Origin: Sutcliffiella halmapala
GTDB taxonomy: Bacteria > Bacillota > Bacilli > Bacillales > Bacillaceae_I
Direction: 5' to 3'
DNA: 64,000 nt
Assembly: GCF_002019665.1 (NCBI RefSeq)
Contig: NZ_KV917375.1
Coordinates: 2,423,175-2,487,174 of the forward strand
Shown here piece after piece: positions 53,652 through 62,979 of this stretch. Each line of letters starts with the position of its first letter. The stretch's first letter is position 1. Made by a program: the position numbers and the translations under genes. The notes under the pieces were generated by a model. The model was not told the DNA's origin. It made no database searches and saw nothing but the letters and a program-made list of their open reading frames with translations.

Positions 53652-53693
53652 GACTGGTAAAAGCTATGGCATATAGCTTTTACCAGTCTTTCT
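53652..53693. terminator. Strong hairpin between membrane-protein gene and ars operon
   Basis: GACTGGTAAAAGCTAT, loop GGCAT, ATAGCTTTTACCAGTC and TTTCTTTT. There is no plus-strand gene directly upstream for it to end, so it may insulate the ars promoter. Confidence 0.75.
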
Positions 53694-53719
53694 TTTACAA
53701 AAGCATGCTTGAAATTTAT

Positions 53720-53772
53720 ATATAAGTATTTTATTATATAAAAGAATTATTATATAAGTGTTTTATTATATA
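53720..53772 (+). promoter_or_regulatory. ars operator/promoter: 21-bp direct repeats
   Basis: Two 21-bp copies beginning ATATAAGT and ending TTTTATTATATA lie at 53720-53740 and 53752-53772, identical but for one base (ATT/GTT after ATATAAGT). The 32-bp offset is three helical turns, so two ArsR dimers could bind the same face. They end 24 bases before the arsR start. Confidence 0.7.
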
Positions 53773-53795
53773 CCGTGCTATTAGGAGGTGCTAAC

Positions 53796-54143
53796 GTGAA
53801 AAGATCAACCGTGGAAATAGAAAATGCAGCTTCACTATTAAAATTACTTGGAGATAAGACACGACTAACCATGGTGAAAATTCTTGATTCACATGATTGT
53901 TGTGTGTGTGAGTTTGTCGCGATTTTTAAAACGAGTCAACCAGCTATTAGTCAACATGTACGTAAATTAAAAGATGTGGGAATTGTTCGAGAAACACGAA
54001 GAGGTCAATGGATTATTTATTCGCTTAATAAACAAAGTGATTTTTACCCATTGATTCAAGAGTTACTGGAGCATCTCCCTAATCAAGATTTTAAATTAAA
54101 AGAATTGGAAGAACAGGGATTACGCATCTCCTGTGATCAATAG
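53796..54143 (+). CDS. arsR: Arsenical resistance repressor ArsR
   Basis: 115 residues from GTG 53796 behind TAGGAGG. ArsR-SmtB winged helix: SLLKLLGDKTRLTMVKIL, recognition helix TSQPAISQHVRKLKDVGIV. The inducer site is the cysteine group Cys35, Cys36, Cys38 (DCCVCEF) at the start of the DNA-binding helix, equivalent to ELCVCDL-type As(III) sites. It should repress its own operon through the direct repeats upstream. Confidence 0.93.
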   Translation: MKRSTVEIENAASLLKLLGDKTRLTMVKILDSHDCCVCEFVAIFKTSQPAISQHVRKLKDVGIVRETRRGQWIIYSLNKQSDFYPLIQELLEHLPNQDFKLKELEEQGLRISCDQ

Positions 54144-54155
54144 GGGGAACCGTGT

Positions 54156-55454
54156 GTGACACAAATCATCGTAGCTTCATTTATTTTTTTACTCACGCTT
54201 GTGCTCGTAATTTGGCAACCTAAAGGGTTATCCATTGGGTGGTCTGCTTGTGGCGGTGCCATTCTTGCCTTACTTGTGGGAGTAGTTGATTTTCATGATG
54301 TCCTAGATGTAACCTCCATTGTTTGGAACGCTACCTTAACTTTTATCGCTATTATTATTATCTCTTTAATCCTTGATGAAATAGGATTCTTTGAGTGGGC
54401 AGCGCTACATATGGCTAGAGCTGCAAAAGGGAATGGCGTTCGTATGTTTATCTACGTATCCATCCTTGGTGCGTTAGTAGCTGCATTTTTTGCAAATGAT
54501 GGTGCAGCACTCATCTTAACACCAATCGTACTAGCGATGGTACGCAATTTAAAATTCGAAGAAAAAATGATTTTTCCATTCATTATCGCAAGTGGATTTA
54601 TCGCAGATACTACCTCCTTACCTTTAGTAGTCAGTAACTTAGTAAACATTGTTTCAGCTGATTTTTTTGGGATTGGATTTGTGGAATTTGCTTCAAGAAT
54701 GATTATTCCGAATTTCTTTGCTTTAGGAGCTAGTATTTTGGTTTTATATTTATATTTTCGAAAAGATTTGCCAGGAAACTACAACCTAACGAATCTGAAA
54801 CAACCTGCGGAAGCCATTCGCGATGCCAAAATGTTTCGTTTATCTTGGTATGTGTTGGGTGTCCTGCTTATCGGATATTTTGCAAGTGAGTTTATCGGAG
54901 TACCCGTTTCCTTTATTGCAGGTGTGATTGCGATCTTCTTTTTAATCATGGCGAGAAGAAGCCCTGCCGTAAATACGAAAACTGTTGTGAAAGGGGCACC
55001 ATGGGCAATCGTATTTTTCTCTATTGGAATGTATGTGGTGGTATACGGATTAAGAAATGTTGGACTTACCAATGTTTTGACCGACGTTATACAAGTAACG
55101 GCAGATCAAGGGTTGTTTGTAGCCACGCTTGGGATGGGATTCATTGCGGCTATTCTATCATCCGTGATGAATAATATGCCAACGGTGATGATTGATGCTC
55201 TAGCGATAGCCGACACGAATACTAGCGGAGTTACTCGTGAAGCACTTATTTATGCAAATGTGATTGGGTCTGATTTAGGTCCGAAAATCACTCCAATTGG
55301 TTCTCTAGCGACTTTACTCTGGTTACATGTTTTATCCCTAAAAGGAGTAAAGATTTCGTGGGGTACTTACTTTAAAGTGGGAGTTATTTTAACCATCCCA
55401 ACTTTGTTTATTACACTAGTTGGTTTATATATTTGGTTACTTGTTATTTATTAA
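54156..55454 (+). CDS. arsB: Arsenite efflux permease ArsB
   Basis: 432 residues, 12 spans, ArsB/NhaD ion-transporter family. Conserved stretches are [39 protein letters not shown], and [16 protein letters not shown] with [19 protein letters not shown]. It exports As(III)/Sb(III). GTG start 12 bases after arsR, site AGGGGGA. Co-transcribed with arsR and arsC. Confidence 0.95.
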   Translation: MTQIIVASFIFLLTLVLVIWQPKGLSIGWSACGGAILALLVGVVDFHDVLDVTSIVWNATLTFIAIIIISLILDEIGFFEWAALHMARAAKGNGVRMFIYVSILGALVAAFFANDGAALILTPIVLAMVRNLKFEEKMIFPFIIASGFIADTTSLPLVVSNLVNIVSADFFGIGFVEFASRMIIPNFFALGASILVLYLYFRKDLPGNYNLTNLKQPAEAIRDAKMFRLSWYVLGVLLIGYFASEFIGVPVSFIAGVIAIFFLIMARRSPAVNTKTVVKGAPWAIVFFSIGMYVVVYGLRNVGLTNVLTDVIQVTADQGLFVATLGMGFIAAILSSVMNNMPTVMIDALAIADTNTSGVTREALIYANVIGSDLGPKITPIGSLATLLWLHVLSLKGVKISWGTYFKVGVILTIPTLFITLVGLYIWLLVIY

Positions 55455-55478
55455 TTTAACTATAAAGGAGAAATCAAC

Positions 55479-55898
55479 ATGTCTAAAAGAACGATTTACT
55501 TTTTATGTACAGGAAATTCTTGTAGAAGTCAAATGGCAGAGGGCTGGGCAAAAGAACATTTAGATGAGGAGTGGGAGGTTAAAAGTGCTGGGTTAGAAGC
55601 ACACGGTTTAAATCCTAATGCGGTAAAGGCAATGAAAGAAGCTGGAATTGATATTTCCAATCAAACATCCGATACTATCGATCCTGATATCCTCCATCGA
55701 GCGGATTTAGTCGTAACGCTTTGTGGACATGCAGCAGATCATTGTCCTGTTACTCCTCCACATATCAAACGTGTGCATTGGGGATTTGATGACCCAGCCA
55801 AAGCAGAAGGAACGGATGAAGAGAAATGGGGATTTTTCCAAAGAGTTCGTGATGAAATTGGGACTAGAATTCTGCATTTTGCTAAAACGGGAGAATAA
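55479..55898 (+). CDS. arsC: Thioredoxin-dependent arsenate reductase ArsC
   Basis: 139 residues of the low-molecular-weight phosphatase type. P-loop CTGNSCRS with Cys10 and Cys15; redox relay cysteines Cys82 and Cys89 in [10 protein letters not shown]; catalytic acid in WGFDDPA. It reduces As(V) to As(III), which ArsB exports. AAAGGAG precedes the ATG. Confidence 0.96.
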   Translation: MSKRTIYFLCTGNSCRSQMAEGWAKEHLDEEWEVKSAGLEAHGLNPNAVKAMKEAGIDISNQTSDTIDPDILHRADLVVTLCGHAADHCPVTPPHIKRVHWGFDDPAKAEGTDEEKWGFFQRVRDEIGTRILHFAKTGE

Positions 55899-55950
55899 AA
55901 AATAATCATGAAAGAATAGCCCCATTTAACTAGTGAAAGGAGCAATTGGA

Positions 55951-57159
55951 ATGGAGGATCAAGCAATAAGCACAAAAAAAGCAAAAACTTCATTACGATC
56001 GTTATTCGAAATATTCATTATTTCAACCAGGTTAGGATTAACATCATTTGGAGGGCCAATCGCACATTTAGGATATTTCCACGAGGAATATGTCCGTAGA
56101 AGAAAATGGGTGGATGAAAAAAGTTATGCAGATTTAGTGGCTTTAGCTCAATTTCTTCCTGGTCCTGCAAGTAGCCAAGTAGGCATTGGAATTGGCGTAA
56201 TGCGAGGGGGAGTGATAGGAGGAATTGTCTCCTTTCTAGGATTTACTCTCCCGTCTGTTATCGCACTTATTATATTCGCTTTAATTATGCAAGGATTTAA
56301 TGTAGGGACGACTGGATGGATTCATGGACTTAAATTAGTTGCAGTAGCGATTGTTGCTCATGCAATTATAGGAATGGCAAAGAATTTAACTCCTGATTTA
56401 AAACGTAAGGCAATTGCTTTATTTGCCTTAATTGTCACTTTGTTATGGCAAACCGTATTCACACAAGTAGGTATTATTTTATTGTCAGCTTTTATTGGTT
56501 ATCTTATTTACAAACATCACAGTGATACTCATCAATCCAATATTCACTTTCCAATATCCCGAAGATTGGCCATTATTTGCTTATCATTATTTTTCGGGTT
56601 ACTTATCTTTTTACCTATTTTAAGAGAGGCAACATCGATTCAATGGATTGCTATTTTTGATAGTTTTTATCGTTCTGGTTCTCTAGTATTTGGTGGAGGA
56701 CATGTCGTTTTACCATTACTTGAACGTGAATTTATTCCAACAGGATGGGTAAGTGAAGAAGCATTTCTTGCCGGATATGGGGCTACACAAGCAGTTCCTG
56801 GGCCATTATTTACATTCGCTGCTTACTTAGGAACAGTTATGAATGGTTGGACAGGCGGTATACTAGCAACAGTTGCTATCTTTTTACCTGCATTTCTCTT
56901 AATTCTTGGTGCACTTCCGTTTTGGAACCATTTACGTCGTAATCCAAAAGTTAAGGGAGCTTTAATGGGTGTAAACGCAGCCGTAGTGGGAATATTAATT
57001 GCTGCCTTTTACCAACCTATTTGGACAAGTGCAATTCTAGGGCCAGTTGATTTTGCATTTGCTGCAATTTTGTTCAGTATGTTAGTTTATTGGAAGCTAC
57101 CACCATGGGTTATTGTTGTAACAGGTGCAATCGGAGGGACATTACTAACATTGCTTTAA
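55951..57159 (+). CDS. chrA: Chromate transporter ChrA (two-domain)
   Basis: 402 residues with two CHR repeats. First half: TRLGLTSFGGPIAHLGYFHEEYV, LAQFLPGPASSQVGIGIGVMRGG; second half: FYRSGSLVFGGGHVVLPLLER, GYGATQAVPGPLFTFAAYLG. It expels chromate from the cell. It follows arsC after 52 bases without a terminator, so it likely belongs to the ars transcript. ATG 55951 has AAAGGAG at nine bases; GTG 55933 would precede it. A terminator follows at 57184. Confidence 0.93.
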   Translation: MEDQAISTKKAKTSLRSLFEIFIISTRLGLTSFGGPIAHLGYFHEEYVRRRKWVDEKSYADLVALAQFLPGPASSQVGIGIGVMRGGVIGGIVSFLGFTLPSVIALIIFALIMQGFNVGTTGWIHGLKLVAVAIVAHAIIGMAKNLTPDLKRKAIALFALIVTLLWQTVFTQVGIILLSAFIGYLIYKHHSDTHQSNIHFPISRRLAIICLSLFFGLLIFLPILREATSIQWIAIFDSFYRSGSLVFGGGHVVLPLLEREFIPTGWVSEEAFLAGYGATQAVPGPLFTFAAYLGTVMNGWTGGILATVAIFLPAFLLILGALPFWNHLRRNPKVKGALMGVNAAVVGILIAAFYQPIWTSAILGPVDFAFAAILFSMLVYWKLPPWVIVVTGAIGGTLLTLL

Positions 57160-57183
57160 TTAAAATTAATTAAAATCTAGCTT

Positions 57184-57217
57184 AAAAGAACATCAGATTA
57201 CCTGGGTTCTTTTTTTA
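57184..57217 (+). terminator. Terminator of the ars-chrA unit
   Basis: AAAAGAAC, loop, GTTCTTTTTTT. Short stem with a strong T-tract. Confidence 0.7.
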
Positions 57218-57508
57218 TTCCCTCATTTACCTAACTTTAAATGGAGAAATAAGTTTTTATTTTCCTAATAATCTCATTAAACATATGAAAAAATTATCCA
57301 AGATGTAAGTGTAAATTACTCATGCCTATTTTTATAAATCTCCAATCAGAATTGCTATTGATAATATGAGTTATTAGCTTATTCAACAAACGGGCCAGAT
57401 TGTGTAATAAGAAATATTTTTATTGCTCCTATTTAATTATGATACTATTTATATAAATAAAGATTATTTTATGTTCAAATAAAGAATTTTTTTTAAGTGA
57501 GGATAACC
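57218..57508. other. AT-rich gap before the PIN pseudogene
   Basis: No gene, repeat or RNA structure recognised. It probably holds the promoter of the former PIN gene, since GTGAGGA lies just before its ATG. Confidence 0.5.
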
Positions 57509-58622
57509 ATGAATATATTTTTAGATACTACTATTACCTTTTCAGACCCATTTTTCAAAAGGAATTATAACCGAAATTTATTAAAGTTGGCTAGAGATTA
57601 TAAAGACTTAACCTTTTATATGTCTTAAATTGTATATAAAGAAACCAAAAGACATTTAAAAAAAATGTTAAAGAGAATTTAGAAAACCTAAATAAAGCAC
57701 AAAGCAAATTACAGAATTATAAAAGGGGCTATTTCGAAACAGGTGTGGATGCTAGAGCAGAGATAGAACAAAATGCGAAGGGCTTATTGAAGGACTTTGA
57801 AACGTTTTATACAGAGTTACAAGAGGAAGGTTTATTACATATCTTATCTTGTCCTGTCCTGATAACATTTTACCTGACCTTATAGATAGAGCCGTAAATC
57901 GAATAAAGCCATTTAAAGAGAACAAATCTGAGTTCCGAGATGCAGCAACATGGTTAACTTATGTGAAATACACCGAACAAAATGATTTGTCTGATTGTTA
58001 TTTTATTACTGAGAATGTATCAGATTTTTTCGATGATAAAAAAGTAAATATACACACAGATTTACTCAAGGACTCAACCAAGTTCAAGCCTTTTTTTACC
58101 TTAATGAAACTTGCACAAGAAGACGGAAAAATACAACTAAATATAAAAGAAAAACAAGAAAAAGAACAAAGAATACAAGAATGGATTGACGAAAATAATA
58201 TTGATGAGAACTTTGTTCTAGGATATTTTAAAGAATCTAGTTTCAATGGACTGTTTAACCAAATATACTCTCTAAGTTCTGACTATATCTCTTCATTGAA
58301 TCGTATTAACTTAGATGGTATGAACTATAATGGTGAACCAAATCTTGATGGTATAGATATAACGGAAATTCAGGACTTTAACATAGAAATTATAGCAGAG
58401 GAAATTATTGTTTCAGGGGAATTGATTATAGAGGCTAACTGTATAATTCAAGAAGTATACAAATTTGATGATGAAACAATTTATGACGGCATACCATTTT
58501 CATTAGGAATAATACAACCATTTTCCTTTACACTCGAAAAGAACAAATCTAGGATAAATTTACAATTTGAAGAGATTGGTATATTTAGAAAAGCAAGGGT
58601 AGATCCAACAATACATTTCTAA
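57509..58622 (+). pseudogene. PIN-domain (DUF4935-like) protein, disrupted
   Basis: A PIN-like nuclease-fold protein of about 370 residues can be reconstructed: FLDTTITFSDPFFK with the first acidic residue, ETKRHFKKNVKENL, FRDAATWLTYVKY and CYFITENVSDFFDDKK carrying the later acidic residues, then a beta-rich C-terminal domain. Three lesions break it: an in-frame TAA at 57626-57628, loss of one base in the T/A run at about 57655-57665, and a tandem 5-bp duplication GTCCTGTCCT at 57851-57860. Only the last part, from about 57849, remains open. Such proteins may be toxins or RNases; this copy looks dead unless the lesions are sequencing errors. Confidence 0.8.
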
Positions 58623-58638
58623 TCGATTTTCTACGATC

Positions 58639-58662
58639 GGGGCGCTATCCAGGAACAGCGCT
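58639..58662. repeat. GGCGC-family hairpin, degenerate copy
   Basis: GATCGGGGCGCTATCCAGGAACA followed by GCGCTAA is here split for clarity: GGGGCGCTATCC, then AGGAACAGCGCT. GCGCT pairs with AGCGC. It is related to the hairpin at 48845. Confidence 0.6.
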
Positions 58663-58895
58663 AATTCTTTATTTTAGGGTCAGGTTCTGGAAAAAAACAT
58701 TGATTTAATTTGATATTTAGAATATTATAAAATAAATAGGAGATATTTGGAAGGAGTCTTATACTTTATGCCAACATACTTGTAATGGTCTTATATAAAA
58801 GCATATAAATGCCCTTTTTTCAACCAAGGGAGTAGTATGTCTTTTTTTCCATTACAAGGAACGCGAACGCTAAGTATAATTTTTCTTTATACTGC
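58663..58895. other. Gap between the PIN pseudogene and GNAT gene
   Basis: No gene recognised. The sequence is AT-rich, with scattered short hairpins ahead of the terminator at 58896. Confidence 0.4.
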
Positions 58896-58926
58896 AGAGC
58901 TGCCTTTGGGGAGCTCTATTTTTTTA
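58896..58926 (+). terminator. Terminator or attenuator ahead of the GNAT gene
   Basis: AGAGCT, loop GCCTTTGGGG, AGCTCT and TTTTTTT, 86 bases before the GNAT start. As it lies in the leader, it could attenuate that gene or end a small transcript. Confidence 0.65.
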
Positions 58927-59011
58927 CCATCCTTTCTCCTATTACTCATATGCGTTCTTTGAATGAAATTATTTTATTAACTATCTACTATGTTCATTTG
59001 GAGGTAAATCT

Positions 59012-59809
59012 ATGAGTATTATGCAGTTAACAAGTTCGAATCATGAAGAAATTATCAGACTATTTAGTAGCGACATTGAAAACTACTACTTTCTTATAAA
59101 TGATTTAATTGTCAATAATTATCAAGGTGATCATTTCAAAGTATATGGAGAATATGAAAACGGAGAACTAGTATCTATATTACTAAATAATTTTAACAAT
59201 ATTACTTATTATTCTCATTCAGATCGGGAGGTAGAGATTTATAAAGAAATTTTAAGCAATTTATCTTTCAGTAAACTATCTGGCCCAAGTAAATTAATGC
59301 TAAAGTTTAAACCTTATATTAATTTGCAAAATGATGCTATATCTCATATGGGTGTAGTGAAGAACGTAACGGTTAAAAGAATGTACCCAGATTTAGAGAT
59401 GAAAATTGTTCAATCTGATGAAGAGATTGGAATGCAATATGATTTATTTTTAACAACTGATGAGTTCCACGGTAGTCTTCCAAAGGATAGAGACGATTAT
59501 ATTAAAATGGAAAGTGAAAGACTGAAAAACACTACTGACCGAACTGCATTTTTAAGTATAGATAATGTCATGGTTTCATCTGTTGCTACTATTAGAGAAG
59601 GTGATAAAAGTGCCATTATAATAGGTGTTTATACAAATCCAAAATATCGTGGTAAGGGATATGGAACAGAAGTACTAACTGGCTTGTTTAATATGTTATT
59701 GAGCGAAGGGAAATATCCATATTTATTTTATAACAATCCAGTTGCTCGAAGTGTCTACAAAAATCTAGGCATGACTGAAGTTTGTGAATGGCGTGTATTA
59801 GCGGTATAG
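59012..59809 (+). CDS. GNAT-family N-acetyltransferase
   Basis: 265 residues. The C-terminal half is a GNAT domain: acetyl-CoA loop VYTNPKYRGKGYGTEVLTGL and final YLFYNNPVARSVYKNLGM. The N-terminal half (YYFLINDLIVNNYQGDHFKV) is the partner lobe seen in two-lobed GNATs (FR47/DUF4081-like group). Substrate unknown. GGAGGT precedes the ATG. Isolated gene in the accessory tail. Confidence 0.85.
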   Translation: MSIMQLTSSNHEEIIRLFSSDIENYYFLINDLIVNNYQGDHFKVYGEYENGELVSILLNNFNNITYYSHSDREVEIYKEILSNLSFSKLSGPSKLMLKFKPYINLQNDAISHMGVVKNVTVKRMYPDLEMKIVQSDEEIGMQYDLFLTTDEFHGSLPKDRDDYIKMESERLKNTTDRTAFLSIDNVMVSSVATIREGDKSAIIIGVYTNPKYRGKGYGTEVLTGLFNMLLSEGKYPYLFYNNPVARSVYKNLGMTEVCEWRVLAV

Positions 59810-59987
59810 ATTATTTATTCTGATGTTTAGGAAACAAATGGCATATGACAAGAGAATTTAAATATTGGAGAAAGCATTAAAAGGTTTTGAATACAAAGTA
59901 AATAAAGATAGGATCAACACTCAAATAAATAGATACTTGAAGACAAGAAGAAAATCACTTAATAAGGATAATGAAAGGATAAATACA

Positions 59988-60470
59988 ATGACCGATAAGA
60001 TTATTATTTGGATTGGAGAAAATATCTGGGCTGTCTCGTTATTCTCTTTAATAATAGGAGCATATCTCAACACATTTCTCACAAAAAATAAAGAAGTCTT
60101 GATGAAGGTTGCTGATAAAAAAGGACAATATTATGCTGATTATATCAGTGCTTTGTTGGAATTCAGTAAACCAGTTCACCAAAGGATGAGAGAAAATGAT
60201 GAGATCAATAGGAACTACTACTATTTGAAAAACTTGGTGATATTATATGGTTCAAGCAAGGTGATTGAAAATCTTGCAAAGTGTGAAACAGATGGGATTG
60301 ATATCAAGACAAAAGAAGGGAAAGCAAATTATCTAAATTTGATTGACTCCATGAAGGAAGATATTGAAAATCCAAAGATAATAAAATCATGGTGGAATAG
60401 AAAATTTGGTTCAGTAGAGCGTAAAGAGAATATCAATAATATATTGTTTGATTTCAAACAAAACGATTGA
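59988..60470 (+). CDS. Single-span membrane protein of unknown function
   Basis: 160 residues. One helix at about 12-32 (NIWAVSLFSLIIGAYLNTFL), then a helical cytoplasmic part (GQYYADYISALLEFSKPVHQ, NRNYYYLKNLVILYGSSKVI) ending in a charged tail. AAAGGAT precedes ATG 59988; the open frame extends to 59865 but without a ribosome site. No family recognised. It lies 15 bases before the phosphotransferase pseudogene, whose original reading may have been co-transcribed. Confidence 0.65.
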   Translation: MTDKIIIWIGENIWAVSLFSLIIGAYLNTFLTKNKEVLMKVADKKGQYYADYISALLEFSKPVHQRMRENDEINRNYYYLKNLVILYGSSKVIENLAKCETDGIDIKTKEGKANYLNLIDSMKEDIENPKIIKSWWNRKFGSVERKENINNILFDFKQND

Positions 60471-60485
60471 AAATGGAGGTTTTAT

Positions 60486-61414
60486 ATGGAATTTATAGAC
60501 GTAAAAAAATATCTTCAAGTTGGGGTATTAAAGTTAATAATTATATGAAGTTTTCGGAGCGGGCAACTCTAATAATCAGTAATGATAAAGAGAAATAAAT
60601 TATAAAGAGAAAGGAAAATTTAGAACAGTTTAATAGCGAATTAAAACTTATTAATGACTTAAGAAACAATAATTTTTCAACTCAATTTCCTTTAAGAACT
60701 AATTATGGAGGTTTTAGTGTTCCTTACAAAGGTTCAAATTACTCAATATATAATTATCTTGATGGTTTTACCTTTAAGGCAGAAGAGATTCTGAACAATC
60801 ATATAATACCAAGGCTTCTTGGAGAAACCATTGCGGACCTAAATAAAATCATGAAATCTGCTGATTTTCTAACCGAATACCCAAATAAAGATTTATATAA
60901 AATGGTATATGGTTTTGCAGTAAATGAAATTCGCAAAGTAGATCATTCTAATGAACTATATTCTATTTATGAAGATTTGGAACAGGATGTAAAAAAGATA
61001 GTGAATATGCTTCCAAAGCAGTTAATTCATAGGGACGCTCATATTCATAATATTATATTTAATAACAACCATCTTTCTGGTGTAATTGATTATGAAATAG
61101 TAGAAATTAATGTTAACATATTTGATCTTTGTTATTGCTCCACGAGTGTTTTATGTGAAGTATTTACTAAAGAGGAATTAAGAGGAAAGTGGTTTAACTA
61201 TGTTGGAAATTTAGTAACTGGATATAATCAAGTTAATCCCTTATCGGCTAATGAAAAAGAGTCTATCTGGTATGTAATGCTTTGTATCCAAACTATTTTC
61301 ATGGGCTATTTTTCTAGTAACAAAGACATATATAAAATCAATAAAGCAATGTTCCAATGGATTTATGAAAATAGAAATCAAATAGAAGATAAAGTTCTAC
61401 TTACCGTGAATTAA
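60486..61414 (+). pseudogene. Aminoglycoside-phosphotransferase-like kinase, disrupted
   Basis: A kinase-fold protein of about 310 residues is readable: MEFIDVKKYLQ, then after a lost base (near 60516-60519) SWGIKVNNYMKFSERATLI, then a nonsense TAA at 60596-60598 (EK*IIKRK, expected Tyr), then an open frame to 61414. The catalytic loop QLIHRDAHIHNIIFNNN with Asp, and the metal-binding SGVIDYE, are intact. It belongs to the phosphotransferase enzyme family (APH/choline kinase-like). GGAGG precedes the first ATG. Two independent lesions make a functional product unlikely; only an N-terminally truncated one from 60851 could be made. Confidence 0.82.
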
Positions 61415-61446
61415 AGGTAGCGCTTAGGTACCTTTATAAACTAATT

Positions 61447-61520
61447 AAAGTAACGGGTGCGTTTGTTCAAGCATTAAGTAATTTTAGATTAAATAGTTAT
61501 TCCATTAAAGGGCGCATTTG
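61447..61520. repeat. Two GGTGC/GGCGC-type short repeats
   Basis: GGGTGCGTTTGTTCAAGCA at about 61457 and GGGCGCATTTGTTGTAAAA at about 61510 resemble the left arm of the GGCGC-family hairpins at 48845 and 63528 but lack a clear right arm. Confidence 0.45.
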
Positions 61521-61533
61521 TTGTAAAAAATAT

Positions 61534-61577
61534 AAGGTCATATAATATAGTTAGTGACTATATTATATGACCTTTAT
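61534..61577. terminator. Strong hairpin between pseudogene and OsmC-like gene
   Basis: AAGGTCATATAATATAGT, loop TAGTG, ACTATATTATATGACCTT, then TATTTG. An 18-bp perfect stem. Confidence 0.8.
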
Positions 61578-61623
61578 TTGTTATTTATTAACAAAATAAA
61601 AATGAATGCAAGGAGGAATGAAA

Positions 61624-62070
61624 ATGGCAGAGCATCATTTTCATTTAAAGGCGCATTGGCCTGGACTACGTAATGATGTAGGGAAAATCGAAGCCGATCA
61701 TTTAGTGACAAAAATCTCTATACCAAAAGAAATGAACGGTCCCGGTATTGGTACAAATCCTGACGAAATGCTCCTTGGGGCAGCAGCAACATGTTATATT
61801 ATTACACTAGCTGCGATGATGGAACGTAGTCAGATAGAGAAAGAAGGATTAACGATGGAATCAGAAGCAATTGTTGATGTGACAGATGGTGTATTTACAT
61901 ATAAAAAAATTATCCATCGACCAGAAATAGTATTGAAACAAAATGCTTCCGATCGAGACAAAAAGGTGGCACAAAAGATTGCGGAAAAAGCTGAAAAATC
62001 TTGTATGATTAGCCGTGCAATTCAAGGCAATGTGGATATTCAATCAGAAGTAACTATTAAAACTGCTTAA
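61624..62070 (+). CDS. OsmC/Ohr-family peroxiredoxin (SACOL1771-like)
   Basis: 148 residues. HFHLKAHWPGLRNDVGKIEA, NPDEMLLGAAATCYIITLAAMMERSQI with the first redox Cys, and EKAEKSCMISRAI with the second: the two-cysteine arrangement of OsmC-like thiol peroxidases. The N-terminal pattern is that of the SACOL1771 subgroup. ATG 61624 is chosen: AGGAGG (61611-61616) is then seven bases away, whereas 61606 precedes it and 61618 is too close. Monocistronic. Confidence 0.88.
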   Translation: MAEHHFHLKAHWPGLRNDVGKIEADHLVTKISIPKEMNGPGIGTNPDEMLLGAAATCYIITLAAMMERSQIEKEGLTMESEAIVDVTDGVFTYKKIIHRPEIVLKQNASDRDKKVAQKIAEKAEKSCMISRAIQGNVDIQSEVTIKTA

Positions 62071-62165
62071 TTGTACATTCAAATGAATTTGTGGAAAGCC
62101 CCAACTTCATTGTGATTTTATTAAGGTATATCAGTCAATGAGAGCTATAGTTTATTTAAGAATAT

Positions 62166-62192
62166 GGCGCATTTCTGTAATGAGAAATGTGT
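62166..62192. repeat. GGCGC-family hairpin copy
   Basis: GGCGCATTTC, loop TGTAATGA, GAAATGTGTC. It sits between the OsmC-like and GNAT genes. The rest of 62071-62332 is AT-rich with no gene. Confidence 0.6.
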
Positions 62193-62332
62193 CTTTCCTT
62201 ATTTAATCGTAATGATTATAACTAATATAACTTATTGTGGGGATTTTTAGATTATTAAATAATTGGTATTAAGTAATTGGAAAGAAAAATAGAATAAGAT
62301 CCAAAAAATTTAAAAGTAATAGGGGATTTAAT

Positions 62333-62884
62333 ATGTACAAATCTATCATTGATTCGGAAAGTTATCTTGCGATTTTGGAACCAAGACACGCAAAAGAATT
62401 ATATCAATTAATAGATGAAAGTCGTGATAGTATAGGTGAATGGCTTTCTTTTCCTTCAAAAACAAACAAAATTGAGGATTCAGTTACTTTCATAGAAAAG
62501 TCTCTAAAGAGATTATCACAAAATAACGGGTATTGGGCTGGGATATGGCATAATGGAAGAATTGCCGGATCTATAGGTTTTTTATATGTAGATTGGAGTG
62601 CCAAAAAGACAGAAATAGGTTATTGGTTAGGTGATAACTATAAAGGTAAAGGCCTGGCGATAAAATCAGTAAAGCATTTTATAGAACATGCTTTTAATGA
62701 TCTGAATTTAAAAAAGGTTGAAATAAATGTTGCGAGTAACAATATAAAAAGCAGGGCAATACCTAAACGAATAGGGTTAAGAGAAGAAGGAATAGTTCGA
62801 AATTATGAATTTTTAAACGGTGAATACCACGATAGGGTTATTTACGGGCTACTAAAAGAAGAGTGGCGTTCTAAGAGTATTTAA
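62333..62884 (+). CDS. GNAT acetyltransferase of the RimJ/RimL (YdaF) type
   Basis: 183 residues. AILEPRHAKELYQLIDESRD at the start, IGYWLGDNYKGKGLAIKSVK with the acetyl-CoA loop, and VEINVASNNIKSRAIPKRIGLREEGI: the standard RimJ/RimL layout, acting on protein N termini or small amines. AATAGGGGA precedes the ATG. Monocistronic. Confidence 0.9.
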   Translation: MYKSIIDSESYLAILEPRHAKELYQLIDESRDSIGEWLSFPSKTNKIEDSVTFIEKSLKRLSQNNGYWAGIWHNGRIAGSIGFLYVDWSAKKTEIGYWLGDNYKGKGLAIKSVKHFIEHAFNDLNLKKVEINVASNNIKSRAIPKRIGLREEGIVRNYEFLNGEYHDRVIYGLLKEEWRSKSI

Positions 62885-62905
62885 TCCACTTTTCTTCCAT
62901 TATAG

Positions 62906-62938
62906 GCGCGATTCTGAAACAAAAAAGCATCAGAATTA
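62906..62938. repeat. GGCGC-family hairpin copy
   Basis: GGCGCGATTCTGAAACAAAA followed by AGCATCAGAAT. ATTCTG pairs with CAGAAT. It lies between the GNAT gene and the DUF3888 gene. Confidence 0.5.
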
Positions 62939-62979
62939 TTCATCTTATAGTTGGAAAAATAATATTTGAGGTGAATTAT

